Shown here: piece by piece, positions 54,995 through 62,783 of the stretch | Position numbering within the stretch: position 1 is the first letter of the stretch | Layout of the letters: the number at the start of each line of letters is the position of its first letter | Assembly: GCF_046614695.1 (NCBI RefSeq) | Contig: NZ_JBKKHQ010000001.1 | Location: 310,001 to 374,000, forward strand | Length of the DNA stretch: 64,000 bases | Reading direction: 5' to 3' | Origin: Pokkaliibacter sp046614695 | GTDB lineage: Bacteria; Pseudomonadota; Gammaproteobacteria; Pseudomonadales; Balneatricaceae | The notes under the pieces: generated by a model | Databases searched by the model: none | The model's input: only the letters and a program-made list of their open reading frames with translations | Told to the model about the DNA's origin: nothing | Translations under genes and position numbers: made by a program

Positions 54995-56596
54995 ATGACC
55001 GCTCAACAACCCCTGCACAGTCTGACCATGACAGGCCCTATGAAAACGGGCTACGAAACCATCCTCGACCGCGACGCCATGGCTTTTCTTGGCGCGCTGG
55101 TTCAGGAGTTTATGCCACGCTATAACGAGCTGATGGAGCTTCGTCATCAGCGTCAACGAATGGCCGATGAAGGCGTGCTTCCACACTTCGACAAGGAAAC
55201 TCAGGACATCCGTGAGAGCTATTGGAAAGTGGCGCCGATTCCTGAAGACCTGCTGGACCGCCGTGTTGAAATCACCGGGCCGGTTGAACGCAAGATGGTG
55301 ATCAACGCCTTAAATGCTGACGTGAATGTTTTCATGGCAGACTTTGAGGATGCCCAGTCTCCCACCTGGGATGGCATGATCGAAGGCCAGATTAATCTTC
55401 GCGATGCCAATCGCGGCACTATCAGCTACACCCATCCTGAAACCGGTAAAGAGTATCGCCTGCAAGACAAGCCCGCGATGCTGATTACCCGGGTTCGCGG
55501 CATCCATTTGCCAGAGAAGCACATGCGCCATAAAGGCCATGCGATTCCCGGCTGCCTGATGGATTTCGCGCTCTACTTCCATCACAACCTCAAGGCTCGT
55601 CAGGAACGTGGCACCGGTATGTACTATTACCTGCCCAAACTCGAAAGCCATCTCGAGGCCGCCTGGTGGAGTGATATTTTCCACTTTACTGAGCACTACT
55701 ACCGCGTGCCTACCGGCACCATCCGCGCGACGGTGCTGATTGAAACACTGCCTGCGGCGTTTCAGATGGATGAGATCCTCTTCGCCATGCGCGACCATAT
55801 CGTCGGCCTGAATTGCGGACGCTGGGACTATATTTTCAGCTACATCAAGACCCTTCGCCGCCATGGTGACCGTGTCCTGCCTGATCGTGAAAGCGTCACT
55901 ATGAGCCAGCCTTTCCTGGATGCTTACTCACGCCTGTTGATCCGTACCTGTCACCAACGCGGCGCCTTTGCGATGGGCGGCATGTCGGCCTTTATTCCCA
56001 ATAAGGATGAGGCCGTGAACCAGCAGGTCATGGAGAAAGTGCGTCAGGACAAGCAGCGCGAAGCCCGTAATGGTCATGATGGCACCTGGGTTGCTCATCC
56101 GGGCCTTGCCGGACTGGTCCGTGAGGTCTTTGATGAGGCTCTCGGCGAGCATCATAACCAGCTTCATGTGAAGCGTGACAAGGATGAACCCATCACCTGT
56201 CGTCATTTGCTGCAGCCCAGTGAAGGTGAGCGCACCGAGCGTGGCCTTCGCTCCAATATCCGAGTGGCCCTGCGCTACATCGCCTCCTGGCTTAACGGTA
56301 ATGGCTGCGTGCCGATCTACGGGCTGATGGAGGATGCTGCCACTGCCGAGATTTGCCGCACCTCCATCTGGCAGTGGATTCAAAATGAAAGCCAGCTCAA
56401 TGATGGCCGCACTGTTACCGTGAGTCTTTTCCGCCAATGTCTGCGCGAAGAATCAGCGATTGTTCGTCAGGAAGTCGGTGAGATGGCCTGGCAAAGTCAG
56501 CCTTACGATAAGGCTCTGACCCTGCTGGATCAGCTGACCACGGATGACCATCTGGTGGAATTCCTGACCCTGCCCGGTTACGTCCTGCTGGACTAA
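54995..56596 (+). CDS. aceB: Malate synthase A
   Basis: 533-residue malate synthase A (E. coli 533): glyoxylate + acetyl-CoA to malate. Signatures include FMADFEDAQSPTWDGMIEGQINL, PAMLITRVRGIHLPEKH, TVLIETLPAAFQMDEILFAMRDHIVGLNCGRWDY and RTCHQRGAFAMGGMSAFIPNK. The start has GAGGTCCTG upstream. It is followed after 191 bases by aceA, so both glyoxylate shunt enzymes are encoded side by side. Confidence 0.97.
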   Translation: MTAQQPLHSLTMTGPMKTGYETILDRDAMAFLGALVQEFMPRYNELMELRHQRQRMADEGVLPHFDKETQDIRESYWKVAPIPEDLLDRRVEITGPVERKMVINALNADVNVFMADFEDAQSPTWDGMIEGQINLRDANRGTISYTHPETGKEYRLQDKPAMLITRVRGIHLPEKHMRHKGHAIPGCLMDFALYFHHNLKARQERGTGMYYYLPKLESHLEAAWWSDIFHFTEHYYRVPTGTIRATVLIETLPAAFQMDEILFAMRDHIVGLNCGRWDYIFSYIKTLRRHGDRVLPDRESVTMSQPFLDAYSRLLIRTCHQRGAFAMGGMSAFIPNKDEAVNQQVMEKVRQDKQREARNGHDGTWVAHPGLAGLVREVFDEALGEHHNQLHVKRDKDEPITCRHLLQPSEGERTERGLRSNIRVALRYIASWLNGNGCVPIYGLMEDAATAEICRTSIWQWIQNESQLNDGRTVTVSLFRQCLREESAIVRQEVGEMAWQSQPYDKALTLLDQLTTDDHLVEFLTLPGYVLLD

Positions 56597-56787
56597 CAAA
56601 CCGGATTAACGGCTGCATCCCGGCAGGTGCAGCCTTCCCGAACCTGACCCTTTGCGGATTGCCAGGAGCAATGCGCCAGAAAACTGCGCCCTAAAACCTT
56701 CGCCCTGAACCTTTGCGGTCAGCTGTATTGAGCGACTCTTTGACTGAAGGTTGTGACGAAAACAACGATAAAAATGAGGTAAACGCC

Positions 56788-58101
56788 ATGAAACCGAATC
56801 GCCAGGAACAAGTACAACAAATCAAAAACGACTGGGAAACCAACCCGCGCTGGGAAGGCATCTACCGTACCTATTCTGCTGAGGATATCGTGCGCCTTCG
56901 CGGTTCTGTTACTCCGGAGCTAACACTGGCTCGTCAGGGTGCAGAAAAACTCTGGGAACTCGTCAATGGTAAAGCGCGTAAGGGCTATGTTAACTGCCTC
57001 GGCGCTCTGACCGGCGGACAGGCCATGCAACAGGTGAAAGCCGGTATTGAGGCCATTTACCTTTCCGGATGGCAGGTCGCGGCAGATAACAACTCCTATA
57101 TGGGCATGTTCCCTGACCAGTCACTCTACCCTGTTGACTCGGTACCCAATGTGGTCAGCCGCATTAATAACAGCTTTCGTCGCGCCGATCAGATCCAGTG
57201 GCAGCGCGGTATTGAAGCCGGTCATCCTGACTACATCGACTACTTCGCGCCCATCGTGGCGGATGCAGAGGCCGGTTTTGGCGGTGTACTGAATGCGTTT
57301 GAACTGATGAAGGCGATGATTGAATCCGGTGCTTCAGGCGTACATTTTGAAGACCAGCTGGCATCCGTCAAGAAATGCGGTCATATGGGTGGCAAGGTGT
57401 TGGTGCCTACACAGGAAGCGGTTCAGAAGCTGGTGGCTGCCCGCCTTGCGGCCGATGTATGCGGTGTTCCCACCCTGATTCTGGCGCGCACTGACGCTAA
57501 CGCAGCCGACCTGATAACGTCAGATTGCGATGAGTACGACCGTCCCTTTATCACCGGAGAGCGGACAGCTGAAGGTTTTTACCGTACCAAGGCAGGACTG
57601 GATCAGGCCATTGCACGCGGTCTGGCGTATGCACCCTATGCCGACATGATCTGGTGTGAAACTGCGAAGCCTGATCTGGAAGAGGCGCGCCGCTTTGCTG
57701 AAGCCATTCATCGCCAGTATCCCGGCAAGCTATTGGCCTACAACTGTTCACCTTCCTTTAACTGGAAGAAAAATCTCGACGAAGCCACGATTGCGCGCTT
57801 CCAGGCAGAACTGTCTGAGATGGGCTACAAATACCAGTTCATCACGCTGGCAGGTATACACAACATGTGGTTCAACATGTTCAACCTGGCACATCAGTAC
57901 GCTCAGGGCGAAGGCATGAAACACTATGTGAATATGGTTCAGGAACCTGAATTTGCAGCGGCCAGCAATGGTTACACCTTCGTTGCTCACCAGCAGGAGG
58001 TCGGCACCGGCTACTTTGATGATATTACCACCGTGATTCAGGGGGGCGTTTCCTCCGTCACTGCGCTTAAGGGATCAACCGAGGAAGCCCAGTTTGCCTG
58101 A
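56788..58101 (+). CDS. aceA: Isocitrate lyase
   Basis: 437-residue isocitrate lyase (E. coli 434): isocitrate to succinate + glyoxylate. The catalytic loop KKCGHMGGKVLVPTQ is present, with NNSYMGMFPDQSLYPVDSVP, the metal-site region PIVADAEAGFGG and LAYNCSPSFNWKK. ATG 56788 is chosen for the GAGGT ahead of it and the family N-terminus; the frame stays open upstream. There is no aceK in the interval that follows. Confidence 0.97.
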   Translation: MKPNRQEQVQQIKNDWETNPRWEGIYRTYSAEDIVRLRGSVTPELTLARQGAEKLWELVNGKARKGYVNCLGALTGGQAMQQVKAGIEAIYLSGWQVAADNNSYMGMFPDQSLYPVDSVPNVVSRINNSFRRADQIQWQRGIEAGHPDYIDYFAPIVADAEAGFGGVLNAFELMKAMIESGASGVHFEDQLASVKKCGHMGGKVLVPTQEAVQKLVAARLAADVCGVPTLILARTDANAADLITSDCDEYDRPFITGERTAEGFYRTKAGLDQAIARGLAYAPYADMIWCETAKPDLEEARRFAEAIHRQYPGKLLAYNCSPSFNWKKNLDEATIARFQAELSEMGYKYQFITLAGIHNMWFNMFNLAHQYAQGEGMKHYVNMVQEPEFAAASNGYTFVAHQQEVGTGYFDDITTVIQGGVSSVTALKGSTEEAQFA

Positions 58102-58266
58102 GCACATTCTGTCGACCAGCATGGCGCAACGTCTGATAGTTAGAATGCGCCTTACTGATCAGATGTCAGGTTAGTCACCACCTACGACTTTAGACGTACA
58201 ACTGGACAAATTGATCCTGTTATCGTCTGTCATATTCGTGACAAAGCTTGGTTCACTCTGCATTTT

Positions 58267-58294
58267 TAAGGCCCCAGATTGGGGCCTTTTTTTA
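58267..58294 (+). terminator. aceA rho-independent terminator
   Basis: AAGGCCCC/GGGGCCTT stem, short AGATT loop and T7 run. Confidence 0.9.
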
Positions 58295-58358
58295 TTCACA
58301 GAGATTTACGAAACCTCAGGATTTGCTCAAGGCCGCATGGTTACTAGCCTTGCGGACG

Positions 58359-58601
58359 TTATCCAAAAATCGTGTGGATAACCTTGTGGAAAGGGTTATG
58401 GATACGTCATCTGAGCCTTTAAATACTGCTACCCCTCACAGATTGATCATTTTTTGATCAATTTTAAAACAACGTAAAAACAATAACTTAGCCACGTTTT
58501 TTTTGCTCCAGAGAGGAACAACCGCATTTTTGAACAAGTGGCCAGTATTTTTTGTGATGCCGGTCAGGATATAACCAGCGCCTCTGAAAACGAGTGGATA
58601 A
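58359..58601. promoter_or_regulatory. Cluster of DnaA-box-like 9-mers with AT-rich DNA
   Basis: Perfect TTATCCACA on the minus strand at 58373-58381; one-mismatch copies TTATCCAAA at 58359-58367 (plus) and TTATCCACT at 58593-58601 (minus); two-mismatch copies at 58385-58393 and 58397-58405. Between them lie an 8-bp inverted repeat ATTGATCA/TGATCAAT (58442-58462, two GATC sites) and A/T tracts. No replication gene is near. Confidence 0.4.
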
Positions 58602-58888
58602 AATGCGGTGTCAAGGGTTGACTTATGGATTTTATCATTTTGTATCTAACCCTTCTGTTGCGCGCTAAACCACGCCTTTAACGCCCTACGTAAGATCCAC
58701 CACCGACGCCAATACTCTTTTGCGCAAAATCTATGCTTTAAGCTTTTTTGTTATCAGCCAAGGCAGAAATGGTCATTGAGAGAAGCCGTACCAACGCCTA
58801 GATTTAACCCAACAGGATCATCATTCACGCCTCACATTTGCTCCATTAAAAGCGACTACGTCTATAACAATAATCAGGATGCTTGCCC

Positions 58889-60529
58889 ATGGAACGAGAA
58901 GTCCTCACGGTAGATGTGCTCATTGTTGGCGCCGGGCCTGCCGGGTTAGGTGCCGCTTGCCGCCTCAAGCAGTTACGCCCTGAGCCTGAGTTCAGCGTTT
59001 GCGTCGTTGAAAAAGGCTCAGAAATTGGTGCCCATACGTTGTCAGGGGCCATTCTCGACCCAAAGGCCTTGAATGAGCTTTTCCCTGACTGGCAATCGCG
59101 ACAACCTCCTGCCTTTACACCTGTCACTCAGGATGAAATGCACTGGTTTCGCTCTGATTCTGCCAGTACCAGTCTTCCCCACTGGCTAATCCCCAAGCCC
59201 ATGCATAATGAGGGCAACTTGCTCATAAGCCTGGGTATCTGGGTGCGCTGGCTGGCCGAGCAGGCTGAGGCGCTGGGTGTTGAGGTGTTTCCGGGCTTTC
59301 CTGCCCACGCCTTGATTCTGGAGGATGATCAGGTTCGTGGCATTACCACAGGAGACTTTGGGCTCGATCATAGCGGGCAGCCCAAAAGCTCCTTTACCCC
59401 GGGGATGGAGATTCGTGCTACCGCCACCCTGCTGGCTGAAGGTGCTCGTGGTCATCTGGGTCAGGAAGTCATTCGAACTTTCTCACTGGATCAAAACACC
59501 AGCCCCCAGCATTACGCCTTAGGCATCAAGGAGCTTTGGGAAATCCCCGAGAGCCAACATCAGCCCGGACGCGTTCTCCATAGCGCAGGCTGGCCACTGG
59601 AGGAGCATGACGCCAGTGGCGGCGGCTTTATGTACCATGTGAATGACCGTCAAGTCGTCGTCGGGCTGATTACTGACCTGAACTATGCCAATCCCTATCT
59701 CAATCCCTATGAAGAGTTCCAGCGCTTCAAACATCATCCGCAGATCAGTAAAAGCCTCTCCGGCGGTCAGCGGCTCTGCTATGGCGCCAGAGCCATTGCC
59801 AAAGGAGGCTGGAACAGCCTGCCACGCTTAACGTTTCCGGGCGGCTTACTCATCGGCTGTGATGCAGGTACTCTGAACTTCGCCAAAATTAAGGGCATTC
59901 ATACCGCCATGAAATCCGGAATGGTGGCTGCAGAAACACTGCACCGCCAGCTGAGCGATACCAATGCGGCTCTCGATTCAACGCCCTCTTTTGATGACGA
60001 TTTCAAAGCCAGCTGGGCAGGTCAGGAGCTTTATCAGGCGCGTAACTTTGGACCAGCACTGCATAAGCTCGGCACATGGTTCGGTGGCGCCTTTAACTGG
60101 CTGGATCAGCGTTTAAACGGCAAACTGCCTTTCACTATCAAAGACTCTACAGCAGACCACCTCACCCTCAGGGACAAACAGGAATTCAGTGCGATTACCT
60201 ATCCCAAACCCGATGGCGGACTGAGCTTCGACAAACTCTCCTCGGTTTATCTCTCCAACACCAACCATGAGGAGGATCAGCCGTGCCATTTGCAGCTGCA
60301 TAACCCAGACCTGCCTCTGGGACAACACTGGGTGGATTTTGATGAACCCGCTCAGCGTTACTGCCCTGCTGGCGTCTACGAAATAACAGAAAGTGCTGAG
60401 GGGAGACACTTTCAGATCAATGCGCAAAACTGCCTGCACTGCAAAACCTGTGATATCAAAGACCCATCACAAAATATTCGCTGGGTAACCCCTGAAGGCG
60501 GCGGCGGGCCAAACTATCCATCCATGTAA
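58889..60529 (+). CDS. Electron transfer flavoprotein-ubiquinone oxidoreductase
   Basis: 546-residue ETF-QO that passes electrons from acyl-CoA dehydrogenases via ETF to ubiquinone at the inner membrane. FAD site: VGAGPAGLGAACRLKQ near residues 12-27, followed by EIGAHTLSGAILDPKAL. The quinone/membrane region lies in the middle. The C-terminal 4Fe-4S domain has RYCPAGVYE and NCLHCKTCDIKDPSQNI. ATG 58889 is taken in place of a TTG two codons earlier. It supports fatty-acid and amino-acid oxidation, in keeping with the glyoxylate shunt genes upstream. Confidence 0.95.
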   Translation: MEREVLTVDVLIVGAGPAGLGAACRLKQLRPEPEFSVCVVEKGSEIGAHTLSGAILDPKALNELFPDWQSRQPPAFTPVTQDEMHWFRSDSASTSLPHWLIPKPMHNEGNLLISLGIWVRWLAEQAEALGVEVFPGFPAHALILEDDQVRGITTGDFGLDHSGQPKSSFTPGMEIRATATLLAEGARGHLGQEVIRTFSLDQNTSPQHYALGIKELWEIPESQHQPGRVLHSAGWPLEEHDASGGGFMYHVNDRQVVVGLITDLNYANPYLNPYEEFQRFKHHPQISKSLSGGQRLCYGARAIAKGGWNSLPRLTFPGGLLIGCDAGTLNFAKIKGIHTAMKSGMVAAETLHRQLSDTNAALDSTPSFDDDFKASWAGQELYQARNFGPALHKLGTWFGGAFNWLDQRLNGKLPFTIKDSTADHLTLRDKQEFSAITYPKPDGGLSFDKLSSVYLSNTNHEEDQPCHLQLHNPDLPLGQHWVDFDEPAQRYCPAGVYEITESAEGRHFQINAQNCLHCKTCDIKDPSQNIRWVTPEGGGGPNYPSM

Positions 60530-60549
60530 GCCCACTCCGGTCCGCCGAT

Positions 60550-61035
60550 CTAACGCAGACTACGGATAATCCGGGTTACCACGCCAAGAACATGGAATAC
60601 GGTGTCACGATCAAGCTTGATGGCGTGCTCAGCACTGTCCTCTACCCCAGTGGTCAGAATGATTTCACCATTGGCGTAATGGTACTGGCGAAGCAATGTA
60701 TCCTCTTCCAGTCGAACTAGGACCACATCACCCGACTGCGGTTGTAGTCGCCCATTAATAATGAGCGTATCGGCAAACTGGATTCCTGATGGCAGGACCC
60801 GATCAAAGGCTTCGTAGAGAAAGTCATGCCGGTCACGGCACAGCAGGTCACTACAGGGGACTTCGGGTAATGAGCCGTCATCTTCAACGCCCTCACTGCT
60901 GAATACCGCCAGCGTTAACTGATCAGGTTTAATCCAGGCAGCATCAGGAAGAAGCCGCGATGAGCGGACGCGAGGGCGCGTATTTTTACGGCCAGTAAGT
61001 GCTGGTTCCAGAGTGGGAAGTAGAGATTGCTGCAT
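60550..61035 (-). CDS. S24/UmuD-like protein lacking the catalytic Ser and Lys
   Basis: 161-residue protein whose C-terminal 85 residues follow the LexA/UmuD S24 pattern: ADTLIIN, then LQPQSGDVVLVRLEEDTLLRQYH, aligning with GDLLIVD and HGDIVIA...FTVKKL of UmuD. In that alignment the nucleophile Ser is replaced by R79 and the general-base Lys by R116, so self-cleavage is not expected. The N-terminal 60 residues are unfamiliar and have no HTH. ATG 61035 is chosen because GGGAGG precedes it; the upstream ATG at 61059 would sit four bases from a LexA box. Two LexA boxes control it, so it is probably an SOS gene. Confidence 0.75.
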   Translation of the reverse strand: MQQSLLPTLEPALTGRKNTRPRVRSSRLLPDAAWIKPDQLTLAVFSSEGVEDDGSLPEVPCSDLLCRDRHDFLYEAFDRVLPSGIQFADTLIINGRLQPQSGDVVLVRLEEDTLLRQYHYANGEIILTTGVEDSAEHAIKLDRDTVFHVLGVVTRIIRSLR

Positions 61036-61062
61036 AGTTGCCTCCCGTAATCTCGACAATTA

Positions 61063-61078
61063 CTGGACAAATATACAG
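61063..61078 (-). promoter_or_regulatory. LexA box 2 overlapping the -10 of the S24-like gene
   Basis: CTGG-8 bases-ACAG on the plus strand, one base off the LexA consensus half-site. It covers TATATT (61070-61075, minus), which with TGGACA (61092-61097) at a 16-base spacing forms a sigma-70 promoter. Confidence 0.7.
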
Positions 61079-61102
61079 CATCAAAAAAGACTGTCCAGAG
61101 AA

Positions 61103-61118
61103 CTGTATATAAATACAG
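61103..61118 (-). promoter_or_regulatory. LexA box 1 upstream of the S24-like gene
   Basis: CTGTATATAAATACAG: CTGT-8 AT-rich bases-ACAG, a full match to the LexA consensus. It sits just upstream of the -35 at 61092-61097. Confidence 0.85.
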
Positions 61119-61143
61119 TTAACGGAACTAAAGTGCAGGATAC

Positions 61144-61527
61144 TCAGGAGTTGAGGTGTTGGGCGTCATCCACATCATTGGAGACCCATACGGCAACATG
61201 ATCACTGGGGATTTTAAAATCATGCACGCGCTCCCACTCGGCTCCGGGAAGACGCTCCCAGACAGTGCCGGCATTGTATTCCAGCAGTGCTTCAAGAGAG
61301 TTGTCATTGGCACGAAGGGCAGCAACCGGATAAACCGTCATGAACTCCGGATCTTCAAGCTGCTCCGGGGTTTCATAACCGGAATACATACGCCACCCGG
61401 TATCATTCAGGTGGGCAGGAACGGTTTTATACATGAAGCGAATTGGACAGGCGTCATCCCCGAAACACAGGGAAGAAACCAGAGCGAGGAAGCCTTGTTT
61501 AGTCTGGCCTTTTTCAGTGGAGTCCAC
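61144..61527 (-). CDS. DUF2185 protein
   Basis: 127-residue soluble protein. The segment LNDTGWRMYSGYETPEQLEDPEFMTVYPVAAL (read in two parts) followed by LLEYNAGTVWERLPG matches the DUF2185 pattern GWRFxSGxE...P...AxGSAFER. Some relatives act as immunity-like proteins; no role is known for this one. GTG start with AAGG upstream. It lies downstream of the winged-helix gene, but before the LexA boxes, so it is outside the LexA-driven unit. Confidence 0.72.
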   Translation of the reverse strand: MDSTEKGQTKQGFLALVSSLCFGDDACPIRFMYKTVPAHLNDTGWRMYSGYETPEQLEDPEFMTVYPVAALRANDNSLEALLEYNAGTVWERLPGAEWERVHDFKIPSDHVAVWVSNDVDDAQHLNS

Positions 61528-61594
61528 GGTGATTACCTTTAGATGCTGTTGCGGGGGTACTATACCCCCGAGCTACAGCTGAGGAAACCCGCCG

Positions 61595-61927
61595 CTATTT
61601 CATCAGGCTGATGCGATAGCCGACCTTGGACTTGAAGGCTTCGGTCAGACGCCAGGCGATACGATCACCCCGGCCGGACGTGTTACCTTCAGGTACGGTT
61701 TCTTCGATCTGGAGTTTTTCTGCCAGAGCTTTACTGGAGAGATTCGCCAGAATTTTTTCAAGACCTCGACGAGATAAACCCGTTTGCGCAATCATTTCAC
61801 GCATCAGCGCCTGTTCTTGTTCCATCAAATAGGAAATGACCAGGGAGGCATGAAGGGTAAGAATGCCCTCTTCGGTTAAAAGGGTCGCAATCTCAACAAA
61901 GTGCTGGAGTTTTTTATTACGGCGCAC
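61595..61927 (-). CDS. Winged-helix DNA-binding protein, MarR-like fold
   Basis: 110-residue protein. ASLVISYLMEQEQALMREMIAQTGLSRRGLEKILANLSSKALAEKL reads as a helix-turn-helix, and SGRGDRIAWRLTEAFKSKVGY as the wing and last helix. GTG start with AAGGA seven bases upstream. The target is unknown; its own promoter region is the 600-base gap upstream. Confidence 0.65.
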   Translation of the reverse strand: MRRNKKLQHFVEIATLLTEEGILTLHASLVISYLMEQEQALMREMIAQTGLSRRGLEKILANLSSKALAEKLQIEETVPEGNTSGRGDRIAWRLTEAFKSKVGYRISLMK

Positions 61928-62524
61928 AATTCAATCCTTCTACAGGGTCAATAACTACGACGATCCCTGTCGACGGCAGAATTTGCCTTCGTTCTTATTA
62001 GTCGCCATCCAATTAACGAATAGATAAAAGGATTTCCCTGGCGCTTAGAGATCATAGTATTTGTTCACAGTCCACTCTAGACTGTGCACGAAGTTAGGAA
62101 TCTTAAATGGCTATTCTGACGTTAGAGTGCGCTTTTCCCTACAAATCAACTTGATAATCAATCTCAGGTAAACAGCTACTCAAACTTTAACCAGCCAGAG
62201 CTTATAAGGAATATCCTTATACTTGCAAGAAAAATCTACTATTCCCTTCAAGAAGACCCTTTAAAAATCAATATCCTAGCGCTATACACTGGAACAGGAT
62301 TTCATAAGCCGTTCTCAAAGAGCAAGTAAAGTACGGCCAAAGTCGTGGAAGTCTGCATCTTTTAAGGTCAGGCCTGAGTACGCCCAACGTAGGTAAAACG
62401 GCACTTTTACAACACAACAAAGCCTCCGGTCGGCTTCATCTTTTACCTATGGCGCCAATACATGACGTTAGTTCAGTAGCTGAATAGCCCTGCTGAATAT
62501 ATAAACGACAGCTAAATGAATTAT
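61928..62524. other. Gene-free stretch before tRNA-Pro (597 bases)
   Basis: No coding frame of substance. Contains the perfect inverted repeat CACAGTC-7 bases-GACTGTG at 62066-62086, which might be an operator for the winged-helix gene. The right part should hold the tRNA promoter. Confidence 0.45.
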
Positions 62525-62601
62525 CGGAGAATAGCTCAGTTTGGTAGAGCACTGCCTTCGGGAGGCAGGGGTCGCAGGTTCGAATCCTGTTTCTCCGACC
62601 A
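62525..62601 (+). tRNA. tRNA-Pro (anticodon CGG)
   Basis: Full cloverleaf of 77 bases with encoded CCA: acceptor CGGAGAA/TTCTCCG with the C1-G72 pair usual for proline, D arm GCTC...GAGC, anticodon stem CTGCC/GGCAG with CGG at 62559-62561, and T arm GCAGG-TTCGAAT-CCTGT. Confidence 0.96.
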
Positions 62602-62610
62602 TGAATAACA

Positions 62611-62644
62611 AAAAGCCGGTCGCTTAATGCGTACCGGCTTTTTT
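62611..62644 (+). terminator. tRNA-Pro terminator
   Basis: AAGCCGGT/ACCGGCTT stem with a 12-base loop and T run, ten bases past the CCA. Confidence 0.85.
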
Positions 62645-62783
62645 AATTGATAATCAATTCCAACTATTCGAGCATTTATTTAAAAAATCATCGCCTAAGC
62701 AACGAATTTCCAATTCTACCCCAGACTTTCGCTTAATTAATTAGTGACACAGGATTGATGAATCGACTTTCAAAATTCATTGC

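Larger units (their letters stand above)
58102..58888. other. aceA-ETF-QO intergenic region (787 bases)
   Basis: Contains the aceA terminator, a cluster of DnaA-box-like 9-mers and an AT-rich stretch, each listed separately. No gene is supported. Confidence 0.5.

Noticed and set aside
54805..55125. Plus-strand 106-codon frame before aceB
   Set aside because: Overlaps the aceB start in another frame and has a residue mix unlike a folded protein.
58359..58601. Chromosomal replication origin
   Set aside because: DnaA-like boxes are present, but no dnaA, dnaN, gidA/mnmG or rpmH is near, so an origin call is not supported; kept only as a box cluster.
62525..62601. tRNA-Pro as an integration site for a genomic island
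   Set aside because: The genes on both sides look like ordinary chromosomal genes and I found no second copy of the tRNA 3' end in the window.
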